NCBI GenBank assembly: GCA_900767075.1
Contig: CAAFXX010000040.1
Span: 1 to 5,504 of the forward strand
Direction: 5' to 3'
DNA: 5,504 bases
Origin: Bacteroidales bacterium
GTDB taxonomy: Bacteria; Bacteroidota; Bacteroidia; Bacteroidales; Muribaculaceae
The notes beneath the pieces are model-generated. The model was not told the DNA's origin. It did no database searches and saw only the letters and a program-made list of their open reading frames with translations. The position numbers and the translations under genes were made by a program. The first letter of the stretch is position 1, and every line of letters starts with the position of its first letter. Positions 1 through 5,504 of the stretch are shown one piece after another.

Positions 1-227
1 CCGGAAAGAAACTCACCCCGCAGGACCTGGCTCCCTATTCCAAGGCACAGCTCCGTCTGATGCGCAACACTGTCTATGCCATCCATGGCCGTAAGTTCAC
101 GAGCAAAGACCTCCAGCAGTATTTCAGCCAATTCTCATGGTATAAGCCTACAGTAACGGAAGTTCCCCTCACGGCACTCAGCGAGATTGAGAAACACAAC
201 GTAACCCTCATCCAGAAATACGAATGA
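1..227 (+). CDS. YARHG domain protein, C-terminal part (5' end outside window)
   Basis: The frame is open from the left edge (first full codon at base 3) to a TGA at 225-227, giving the last 74 residues of a protein. They match the YARHG domain: an L-R-N-x-V-Y-A-I-H-G core (Ile replacing the usual Arg of YARHG), then L-Q-Q-Y-F, S-W-Y-K-P, and an ending with L-S-E-I-E-K-H-N and L-I-Q-K-Y-E. This domain usually sits at the C-terminus of secreted or membrane-anchored proteins in Bacteroidota and Firmicutes; it is thought to be extracellular and its ligand is unknown. The stop overlaps the next start by 4 bp (ATGA), so the two genes are probably translationally coupled. The N-terminal part, which would show any anchor or partner domain, lies outside the window. 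Domain identity is fairly sure; the protein's role is unknown. Confidence 0.85.
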   Translation, partial: GKKLTPQDLAPYSKAQLRLMRNTVYAIHGRKFTSKDLQQYFSQFSWYKPTVTEVPLTALSEIEKHNVTLIQKYE

Positions 228-1114
228 AAAAAAGAAGCCTTTTCGGGCTATTGACCATATTGGCGTTCTGCACAGGCTGTCAGGCATCGGCGACCAAACA
301 GAATCCCGGCAACTCCGACAGTGGAGTTGCCGGCGATTCTCTTTCCCGAACTAGCGGTAAAACTGTCAGCAAAGCTAAAGAACCTGATACCGTACCACGC
401 GGAGTCAAGGCACTTCTGGAAGCATATCCAGATTTCATATCCGGATGGAACGGACATGATGTCATTTTCCGCGACGGCTCCAAAATGATTTATGATGACG
501 GCAAAAAGAAATCATTCGAACAGCGGCTTGATGATTCCGACATCGAAGATATGTTTTCCGATATCTATAAAGATCATTCCGGAGCCCCGGAATATCTCGC
601 CGACGCAGGGAGGTCACGTTCGGAAGCCTTATTCAAGAAAATGTACGGTAACAGCGACGGTGCCGTGAGGAAGAATCTCAAGCGTGTAGACTGGTTCGGC
701 GAGAAGGTACAGTTCACCCATGTCAATGGAGCTGCCGACAGCCTCCGGCAAGTTGCCGCAGAACTTGCCAGGTATCCTGAGCTACGGAAGTATCTCAAAT
801 CATCCGGAACTTTCTACTGGCGCAAAGTGCGCGGTGCAAACCGTCAGAGTGCCCACAGCTACGGCATCGCCTTCGATATTGGGGTGGCATATTCCGATTA
901 TTGGAAATGGAAGAATCCCAAAGCCGGTGAAACCACGAAAATAAAATACGCGAACCGAATTCCCAAACAGATTGTGGATATATTCCGCAGGCACGGATTC
1001 ATCTGGGGCGGGAACTGGTATCATTACGATACAATGCATTTCGAATTCAGACCTGAATTGCTGTCCTACGCAAAGAACAATACTGAAGAATCTATCAATG
1101 AATATTCGGAATAA
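224..1114 (+). CDS. Lipoprotein with C-terminal M15-family (VanY-like) zinc peptidase domain
   Basis: This is a 296-residue protein with a lipoprotein-type signal: MKKR, a hydrophobic stretch, and a lipobox ending at Cys19 (F-C-T-G-C), with Cys at -3, which is lenient but tolerable in Bacteroidota. Residues 20-55 form a Ser/Gly/Lys-rich linker. Residues about 56-165 form a charged region I do not recognise. The C-terminal third carries M15 signatures: SAHSYGIAFDIG (His211, Asp218) and GFIWGGNWYHYDTMHFEF (Asp269, His272). His211, Asp218 and His272 are the expected zinc ligands and Asp269 the expected catalytic acid. Family members cleave peptidoglycan stem peptides as D,D-carboxypeptidases or as L-Ala-D-Glu endopeptidases; the W-G-G-x-W spacing resembles the endolysin/CwlK side, but the exact bond cannot be read from sequence. 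It probably acts in the periplasm, anchored to a membrane. The ATG at 224 overlaps the upstream stop and places the signal peptide correctly. No Shine-Dalgarno sequence is seen. Confidence 0.88.
   Translation: MKKRSLFGLLTILAFCTGCQASATKQNPGNSDSGVAGDSLSRTSGKTVSKAKEPDTVPRGVKALLEAYPDFISGWNGHDVIFRDGSKMIYDDGKKKSFEQRLDDSDIEDMFSDIYKDHSGAPEYLADAGRSRSEALFKKMYGNSDGAVRKNLKRVDWFGEKVQFTHVNGAADSLRQVAAELARYPELRKYLKSSGTFYWRKVRGANRQSAHSYGIAFDIGVAYSDYWKWKNPKAGETTKIKYANRIPKQIVDIFRRHGFIWGGNWYHYDTMHFEFRPELLSYAKNNTEESINEYSE
300..340 (+). repeat. Strong intragenic inverted repeat (17-bp stem, one bulge)
   Basis: Bases 306-316 (CCGGCAACTCC) pair perfectly with 323-333 around a 6-base loop (GACAGT). After a single bulged C at 334, bases 300-305 pair with 335-340, giving 17 bp in total. 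It lies in the codons for residues 26-39 of the lipoprotein, immediately after the signal peptide and inside the low-complexity linker. It is not followed by a T tract, so a Rho-independent terminator is unlikely. It could slow ribosomes while the signal peptide engages the export machinery, or it could be a short palindromic insertion fixed in a tolerant linker. The pairing is seen directly; the function is unknown. Confidence 0.6.
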
Positions 1115-1152
1115 TGAGTTCATCATACAAAAGAGTGTATTTCCTCTACGTA

Positions 1153-1184
1153 TTTGCTTTATAGATATATATTCTTTATCTTTG
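1153..1184 (+). promoter_or_regulatory. Bacteroides-type sigma-ABfr promoter for the caspase operon
   Basis: TTTG at 1153-1156 (-33 box) and TATCTTTG at 1177-1184 (-7 box, consensus TAnnTTTG) are separated by 20 bp, the normal spacing for the Bacteroidota primary sigma factor. Transcription would start near 1190, leaving a leader of roughly 55-60 bases before the ATG at 1248. This is the only well-matched promoter found in the + strand intergenic spaces, so it probably drives the four genes from 1248 to 4813. Confidence 0.75.
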
Positions 1185-1185
1185 T

Positions 1186-1218
1186 AGCATTAATGATTTT
1201 GAGGCACAGAAGCATTAA
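1186..1218 (+). repeat. 8-bp direct repeat AGCATTAA in the leader
   Basis: AGCATTAA occurs at 1186-1193 and again at 1211-1218, 25 bp apart start to start. The first copy covers the likely transcription start just after the -7 box. A spacing of about two helical turns could suit a dimeric regulator, but two short AT-rich copies may also be chance. Only the repeat itself is seen. Confidence 0.3.
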
Positions 1219-1247
1219 GATCTACAAATAATAATAACTAAACATAT

Positions 1248-1922
1248 ATGAAACGACTTTTCCTCGCTTTTGCGGCAACATTATCTTTTATAGGATATGC
1301 CCAAATTGTGAGTAACGTTGACTTTTTCCCTGAAAAAGATAATGTAATTGTCACATATTCACTGGCAAGCCCCACTCCTTCCATATCCCTATTTTTCTCA
1401 CGAAACGGAGGAGACTGGGTACAACTCAAACAGGTGTCAGGCGATGTTGGCAATAACGTGCAACCGGGTAACAAACGTATCGTATGGGATATTTATAAAG
1501 AAATGCCTGACGGTGTTGCCGACAGCGTAAAATTTGCTGTCGTATCCGACTATAGAGAGCCTTCTAAATATAATTTACCTCCTGAGTTGCCCAATTGGAG
1601 TGCTGTAATCCGAGGGCATAAAGCTTATATGACGAAGAGAAAAGATTATAAAAAAGTCTATGCCGGAGATATCAGGGAAGGAAACTGGTCGTCAGCCACA
1701 GATAGCATCTCATATACCTACGACGTAATCGAATATGATTTCGTAACCGGTGAATCAGAAACTATTTATTCCTTTGGTTGGTCAGGTCGGATATCTCGGA
1801 AGGAGCTACCAGGCAAAGTCAATCTTTTTCACAATTTCCCTGTAGATAAAGAACCATATTATGACCTTCATATCGATAATAAAGGACGTGTTTGTCTTAA
1901 CAAAACAGTAATAGTAGAATGA
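1248..1922 (+). CDS. Secreted protein with N-terminal Ig-like (beta-sandwich) domain
   Basis: The product has 224 residues with a signal peptide: MKRLF, a hydrophobic core, and a probable signal peptidase I site after Ala18 (G-Y-A|Q). Residues about 20-102 follow a pattern often seen at the start of secreted Bacteroidota proteins: V-x-N-V, I-V-T-Y-S-L, S-R-N-G-G-D-W, S-G-D-V-G-N-N-V-x-P-G-N-K-R-I-V-W-D, then a strand ending V-K-F-A-V-V. This is probably an Ig/fibronectin-like fold involved in binding rather than catalysis. Residues 103-224 are rich in Tyr, Trp and Asp with no motif I recognise; alternating polar and hydrophobic residues suggest more beta structure. No catalytic residues are evident. 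It is the first gene after the promoter and its stop overlaps the caspase gene start by 4 bp (ATGA), so a role as partner, substrate or chaperone of that protease is a reasonable inference. The ATG is preceded by an A/T-rich leader without a Shine-Dalgarno sequence. Confidence 0.85.
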   Translation: MKRLFLAFAATLSFIGYAQIVSNVDFFPEKDNVIVTYSLASPTPSISLFFSRNGGDWVQLKQVSGDVGNNVQPGNKRIVWDIYKEMPDGVADSVKFAVVSDYREPSKYNLPPELPNWSAVIRGHKAYMTKRKDYKKVYAGDIREGNWSSATDSISYTYDVIEYDFVTGESETIYSFGWSGRISRKELPGKVNLFHNFPVDKEPYYDLHIDNKGRVCLNKTVIVE

Positions 1923-3379
1923 TGAAGAGAAGAATATACACAGTTTTATATATTGTTGCAGGGTTGGCTATTAGCATGTCGGGACAAGTATGGAAATCCG
2001 GCAGATTAAACATGGCTTCCGGATTCTCCCGTTTTGCAAAGGAATATGTCGAGGAACGCATCAATAAATGGCAGATCAAAGGGGAATTTGAGAAGACTGA
2101 TGATTATCGTTACCGTATAGAGACAGAACGCGATAACAAAATAAAGGAATATACAGTAGAATCTCGGGAAAAATATATACGTGACCATACTCGTGCCAAC
2201 CTTAAAAACGAGCTGACTCTCGGAAACTATAATGCCGATGCCGAAGTTTTTATAGTCTCACATCCGCAATTCGGTGATTTCATGTTACCGGTAAGCATCA
2301 ATGAAGCACCGGATTTTAAAAAACGCTGGACACAATTAAAGACAGAAGCAACATATATCATTGAAAATGATATGATCGCCATAAAAAATATTTGTTTCAC
2401 ACCTTTGAAAGGAAAGAACAAGCATCCTTATATAGGAACTCGTGCCGATGCAAGGGAATATGCCGATGCTGAAATTGACTTCAATTTTGAACCCATTGAA
2501 CTCGATTTAGAGTCTGAGACTGCGTCATTGCCGGTTGCAGAATCACGGAATATGCAAGATAAACCGCGAGCCATCGGCAAAGCGGATATCGACCTTAATA
2601 TCCCTAACGGAGGAAAAACATCCAACGCCAATACATTCGCCGTGGTGATTGCCAACGAGAATTATCGTCGAGTCTCAAAAGTCGATTATGCCCATAACGA
2701 CGGCAACATCATGAAGCGCTATCTGATCGAGACACTCGGCATACCCGAGAATCAGATTCATTATGTGAAAGACGCCACACTCAACGACATGCGCGGTGAA
2801 ATCGAGTGGATGAAAGAAATCGGCGAGGCTTTCAACGGCGACGCCTCTTTCATATTTTACTATGCCGGCCACGGCATACCTGACGAAACCACCTCGACCG
2901 GATACCTTCTGCCGGTTGACGGCTACGGATCTATGGCGTCGTCAGGTCTGGCGATGAGCGATTTCAATGAAAAGATCGGGGCTATACCCTCGCGACTTTC
3001 TTTGGTAATACTCGACGCATGCTTTTCGGGTGCCATGCGCGATGGAGAGATGCTTGCTTCTGCGCGTGGCGTAGCCATCAAGGTACGGCCCGATGCCGTC
3101 AATAACGGAAATGTCGTGGTATTGACCGCCTCGCAAAACGATGAAACCGCATCCAAGAGCGATGAATTCACACACGGTCTTTTCACTTATTATCTCCTTA
3201 AGAAAATTCAGGAAAGCAAAGGTAATGTCACGCTTGGTGATCTTGCTGATTATACTGTGGATCAGGTGCGGAAATATTCAGTCATTCATTCGAGAAAGCC
3301 TCAGACTCCTTCCGTCCTCGCTTCACCAATGATAAGAGACAGCTGGAGCAATATAATTCTCTCTAAAATAGCAAAATAA
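1919..3379 (+). CDS. Secreted caspase-like cysteine peptidase (family C14)
   Basis: This 486-residue protein starts with a signal peptide (MMKRR, hydrophobic core, likely cleavage near residue 22, S-M-S-G|Q). An N-terminal region, about 30-195, contains the run W-Q-I-K-G-E-F-E-K-T-D-D-Y-R-Y-R, which I associate with exported Bacteroidota proteins but cannot name. A loose linker spans about 196-235. The caspase domain spans about 238-470: N-T-F-A-V-V-I-A-N-E-N-Y, then F-I-F-Y-Y-A-G-H-G with catalytic His318, then L-V-I-L-D-A-C-F-S-G with catalytic Cys368, then V-V-L-T-A-S-Q and H-G-L-F-T-Y-Y-L-L. Both dyad residues are intact, so activity is expected; cleavage specificity cannot be read here. 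Caspase-fold bacterial proteins are often cytosolic and signal-linked, so a secreted form would act in the periplasm or on the cell surface. Start 1919 overlaps the upstream stop; ATG at 1922 is an equal alternative. Base composition changes between the N-terminal and caspase parts. Confidence 0.92.
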   Translation: MMKRRIYTVLYIVAGLAISMSGQVWKSGRLNMASGFSRFAKEYVEERINKWQIKGEFEKTDDYRYRIETERDNKIKEYTVESREKYIRDHTRANLKNELTLGNYNADAEVFIVSHPQFGDFMLPVSINEAPDFKKRWTQLKTEATYIIENDMIAIKNICFTPLKGKNKHPYIGTRADAREYADAEIDFNFEPIELDLESETASLPVAESRNMQDKPRAIGKADIDLNIPNGGKTSNANTFAVVIANENYRRVSKVDYAHNDGNIMKRYLIETLGIPENQIHYVKDATLNDMRGEIEWMKEIGEAFNGDASFIFYYAGHGIPDETTSTGYLLPVDGYGSMASSGLAMSDFNEKIGAIPSRLSLVILDACFSGAMRDGEMLASARGVAIKVRPDAVNNGNVVVLTASQNDETASKSDEFTHGLFTYYLLKKIQESKGNVTLGDLADYTVDQVRKYSVIHSRKPQTPSVLASPMIRDSWSNIILSKIAK

Positions 3380-3395
3380 TCAAACATAACTTACA

Positions 3396-4163
3396 ATGGA
3401 AAATAATTATTATGTTCCGACGGCAACCCCTCCCCCCTTCAGGCAGCAGACGCTAGATGCCGATACCGGGATAAAAGAGTTCAAACGAGCCAAGGCGATG
3501 ATTATGACAATACTAGTCATCAATGCGGTTTTTACGACGTACCTTCTTATCCCGAATACATTTAATCCAACGGTTTTCTACGGATACAACGTCTTATATG
3601 TGGTCTTGTGGCTTTTAGGATGCTGGCAGTTCACACGCATGCCACAGAAGTCTTTCCGGACAGGAGGATGGTATATCGGAGGCTGGGCTCTCTTTAACAT
3701 GGCCACGACATTCCTTTCTCCTCTGCTCAATCAAGCATTATATAACACGAGTTTTGATTTTTTAGGAGGACCCGTACTTCAATTAATCGGCTTCTTCATT
3801 CTTTTATTGGGTGTGCTCGCCTTTTGCAGCAACGACGGCATCAACTATGCCGCCCTATCATTGATTATCGCGATGAACCTTATTTGCGTAGGAATGAGTT
3901 TTGTGCAATCTCTTCCTTTCCACATTACGGGAACTTTCGCAAGAGAGATTTCATTCTTCAACGCCATCATGAACGTCTGCTTCGTCTGGGCGTGGTGGAT
4001 GTTCTTCAAATATACAGTCCCGGCTCCTGAGAGCGAATCCGCGGAACATGAGCTTTCATTCGGATCGCTTACCGGTAACCGTATATTCATCGGAGTGGCA
4101 GTGACCATGGCACTGATGGTTACCGTCCTTCCCATAATTGCTCACTCAATCTTAAAATCTTGA
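3396..4163 (+). CDS. Polytopic membrane protein, about seven helices, unknown function
   Basis: This 255-residue protein has a Pro-rich cytosolic-looking N-terminus (residues 1-32, including T-P-P-P-F) and no cleavable signal. Hydrophobic segments lie near residues 34-53, 59-79, 91-110, 124-145, 150-171, 187-207 and 230-252. An acidic loop (P-E-S-E-S-A-E-H-E) sits before the last helix. I recognise no transporter, enzyme or channel motif. It starts 16 bp after the caspase-like gene, with no terminator between, and runs directly into the next membrane-protein gene, so it is almost certainly co-transcribed with both. In context it could be an inner-membrane partner of the secreted caspase, but nothing in the sequence proves contact. 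ATG 3396 is chosen because it is the first start after the upstream stop; the leader is A-rich, as for the first gene of the operon. Confidence 0.88.
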   Translation: MENNYYVPTATPPPFRQQTLDADTGIKEFKRAKAMIMTILVINAVFTTYLLIPNTFNPTVFYGYNVLYVVLWLLGCWQFTRMPQKSFRTGGWYIGGWALFNMATTFLSPLLNQALYNTSFDFLGGPVLQLIGFFILLLGVLAFCSNDGINYAALSLIIAMNLICVGMSFVQSLPFHITGTFAREISFFNAIMNVCFVWAWWMFFKYTVPAPESESAEHELSFGSLTGNRIFIGVAVTMALMVTVLPIIAHSILKS

Positions 4164-4168
4164 AATAT

Positions 4169-4813
4169 ATGGCAGGTCTCATAATAATGATTATTGCCCT
4201 TGTGGGCGGTTATTTCTTCATCAAGCGTTTTTCATCTATAGAGCGCTACTTCTTTGGCAGCGACGACCCCAATGCCGATGAAGCCGGGAGCGGAATGACT
4301 TTTCTCATGGTTGCCGCGGCTATCGGCGCTCTTGCAACGGCATGGGGAATTATAGCCAATCTCTTCGACCTCTCTTATAGCAAGGAAGGAATTACCTATA
4401 CGGGAGTTTCTCTTGTCGTCCTTGTAATTTTCGGCTCTATGGCTCATGCAGCATTCCATAGCAACAGTGTAGGTAGGATGATAGGCAAGATGGCATTTAT
4501 GGCTTTGTCGTGCCTTCTCGGAGCTTTGGTCGGGGCAGCAGGATCAGTTATAGTATTCGGCATACTTGTGATCGTAATGTTCATTTACATCTTCGGCGCC
4601 GCGCTTTCAGGCAATTCATCGTCATCATCGCGCAGCAGCTACTCCTCCTCTTCGTCAGACAATTCCGACAATAACAGCGATGAAGTAGAAATCAATGTCG
4701 AAGGAGAGATGTTCAACCGTAAAGCACGTGACATTGGCTTCGGCAAACTACGCGACGATCATGGCGACACCTGGAGCCGGAACTTCGACGGTTCCCTCGA
4801 ACGAGACAATTAA
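4169..4813 (+). CDS. Four-helix membrane protein with polyserine linker and charged C-terminal tail
   Basis: Starting from ATG 4169 gives 214 residues; a TTG at 4160 would add three residues and overlap the previous stop as TTGA. ATG is preferred because TTG starts are uncommon, but the overlap is also plausible. Hydrophobic segments lie near residues 2-18, 44-64, 77-96 and 107-145, the last long enough for two closely spaced helices. Residues about 147-170 are a Ser-rich, low-complexity linker (S-S-S-S-S-R-S-S-Y-S-S-S-S-S) passing into Asp/Asn/Glu-rich sequence. The last 40 residues are hydrophilic and mixed in charge (for example R-D-D-H-G-D-T-W-S-R). The layout is a membrane anchor plus flexible tether plus short soluble tail. 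I recognise no family. It is the last gene of the operon, 83 bp before a strong terminator stem. Confidence 0.83.
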   Translation: MAGLIIMIIALVGGYFFIKRFSSIERYFFGSDDPNADEAGSGMTFLMVAAAIGALATAWGIIANLFDLSYSKEGITYTGVSLVVLVIFGSMAHAAFHSNSVGRMIGKMAFMALSCLLGALVGAAGSVIVFGILVIVMFIYIFGAALSGNSSSSSRSSYSSSSSDNSDNNSDEVEINVEGEMFNRKARDIGFGKLRDDHGDTWSRNFDGSLERDN

Positions 4814-4896
4814 TTCATACCTATGCCCAGATTCAGAGGCATAATGTTCCCATCTGTCCGGTAGAAAACAAGAAGTTACAAATCCGGAAGCATTCA

Positions 4897-4939
4897 AAAA
4901 TCCCTCATATTTCGTAGTTGACGGAATATGAGGGATTTT
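4897..4939. terminator. Bidirectional Rho-independent terminator
   Basis: Bases 4897-4915 pair with 4921-4939 around a 5-base loop (AGTTG), making a 19-bp stem with one G-T pair. The outer arms are AAAATCCCTCATATT and AATATGAGGGATTTT. The upstream arm is preceded by one more A and the downstream arm ends in TTTT, so T tracts follow the stem on either strand. It lies between the end of the + strand operon (4813) and the end of the convergent - strand frame (4973), where a shared terminator is expected. The space from 4814 to 4896 holds only a weak 6-bp hairpin (4822-4827 with 4838-4843) and no gene. Confidence 0.85.
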
Positions 4940-4965
4940 ACTTAAATTTGAATCATCTGAGGTTC

Positions 4966-4998
4966 GTGTCACTTATCTCAAGATATTTCCTGTGACAC
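4966..4998. repeat. 7-bp inverted repeat around the - strand stop codon
   Basis: GTGTCAC at 4966-4972 is the reverse complement of GTGACAC at 4992-4998, with 19 bases between that include the TAA of the - strand frame (4973-4975). It lies 27 bp from the terminator hairpin. It could be a transcript-end structure or a weak protein site; the long loop makes chance plausible. Confidence 0.25.
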
Positions 4999-5455
4999 TA
5001 CCTTTTCTGCTTTTTGGGGCTGTACGTTTTTTATTAGTTTCTGTAATTGAGCTACTTGCAGCTTTTGTGGAATTTTTAGTCGTGACGGGCTTTATAAATT
5101 TCACTTCATCATTGACTATTTTTACCGTGGGACGATCTTTCGCATTACTATAGTGTGAATTGTTCTAGACATGCCACCGTCCGTCATATCCTTTATTTAG
5201 TACATCTACGAGATATTCTCCATCGATATCTACCATATGCCTTTCTACATATTTTCCCTCAAGAATTTTTGGAGCAACCGGCATCTTGTCCTAATAAATG
5301 AGATCAGCGTTGTGACTCTGGATATTGATCTCTCCGGCATCAGCCATCTCAGTCGGAAGAAGACAATAATAATTTACACCGTCCATCTCTGTTTTACAAA
5401 GTTTATAAGGATTTTCATCAATCGTAACTTTGTGGTATATAAGAAAGTAAAACAT
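4973..5455 (-). pseudogene. Single reading frame of about 160 codons broken by two in-frame TAG codons; unknown product
   Basis: Read on the - strand from ATG at 5455, one frame runs to TAA at 4973-4975 with TAG at 5291-5293 (codon 55) and TAG at 5165-5167 (codon 97) and no frameshift. The three pieces read like one protein: residues 1-54 (K-V-T-I-D-E-N-P-Y-K, D-G-V-N-Y-Y-C-L-L-P), residues 56-96 (I-L-E-G-K-Y-V, V-D-I-D-G-E-Y-L-V-D-V, ending D-G-R-W-H-V), and residues 98-160, whose last 40 are rich in Lys, Ser and Thr. I recognise no family. The frame is also open upstream of 5455 to the window edge, so the true start may be outside; a TTG at 5482 is another option. No - strand promoter was found. 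It is AT-richer than the genes at the left of the window. Either it is a gene killed by two nonsense changes, or TAG is read as an amino acid (Gln is one base away). Transcription would stop at the shared terminator at 4897-4939. Confidence 0.6.
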
Positions 5456-5504
5456 AATCGAATCAACTCTTCGGATTCTCAAGCGGTTAAAAATGAAGGG
5501 TGTA

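Noticed and set aside
800..1126. 108-residue open frame on the - strand
   Set aside because: It lies antisense to the M15 catalytic domain, whose motifs clearly mark the + strand as coding.
1125..1140. Hairpin ATACA/TGTAT after the M15 gene as a terminator
   Set aside because: Only 5 AT-rich pairs and no proper T tract after it; too weak to call.
2861..2878. Inverted repeat TATGCC/GGCATA in the codons of the catalytic His motif
   Set aside because: Six pairs explained by the Tyr-Ala-Gly-His-Gly-Ile codons; the similar 6-bp arms at 4822-4843 look coincidental.
2923..3186. Two overlapping - strand frames of 87 and 77 residues
   Set aside because: Both are antisense to the caspase catalytic core (DACFSG region), so they are shadows of the real gene.
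4943..4950. TAAATTTG matching the Bacteroides -7 box on the + strand
   Set aside because: No TTTG lies 19-21 bp upstream, the site abuts a terminator, and no + strand gene follows.
4748..4972. 74-residue open frame on the - strand starting at GTG
   Set aside because: It begins right after the TAA of the broken - strand gene, runs through the terminator stem, and overlaps the 3' end of the 4169 gene; composition does not look like a protein.
5487..5504. Possible C-terminal end (Y-T-L-H-F, stop) of another - strand gene entering from the right edge
   Set aside because: A terminal Phe is typical of outer-membrane barrels, but five residues are too few to support a gene, and a different frame is also open there.
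5465..5504. Resemblance to a tRNA D-arm (CTCAAGCGGTTAA)
   Set aside because: The D-stem does not pair and the sequence runs off the window before an anticodon arm could be checked.

Overview
The window looks like a piece of a Bacteroidota chromosome, most likely Bacteroidales and perhaps Muribaculaceae; the family is an inference from general feel. The evidence is a Bacteroides-type promoter (TTTG, 20 bp, TAtcTTTG), A-rich leaders without a clear Shine-Dalgarno sequence, a YARHG domain, a lenient lipobox, and a caspase-like protein whose N-terminal region resembles one I associate with this phylum.

Left part (1-1114, + strand): the 3' end of a gene encoding a YARHG domain overlaps by 4 bp (ATGA) the start of a lipoprotein with a C-terminal zinc peptidase domain of family M15 (VanY / endolysin type). 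Both point to the cell envelope. A strong 17-bp stem-loop lies inside the lipoprotein gene, just after the signal-peptide codons.

Middle part (1153-4813, + strand): a promoter followed by four tightly packed genes. They encode a secreted protein with an Ig-like N-terminal domain, a secreted caspase-like cysteine peptidase (His318/Cys368 dyad visible), a seven-helix membrane protein, and a four-helix membrane protein with a polyserine linker and a charged tail. Spacing is -4, +16 and about +5 bp (or -4 bp with a TTG start), so they very likely form one operon. The layout suggests a periplasmic or surface protease with a secreted partner and two inner-membrane partners. I recognise no named system of this composition. 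The unit ends at a near-perfect 19-bp hairpin that can terminate transcription from both sides.

Right part (4973-5504, - strand): a convergent, AT-rich reading frame that stays in one frame for about 160 codons but contains two in-frame TAG codons and ends at TAA. It is either a gene inactivated by two nonsense changes or a TAG-recoded (for example TAG to Gln) gene. None of the six + strand genes ends in TAG. The frame has no recognisable product. No RNA gene, CRISPR array or insertion sequence was seen.
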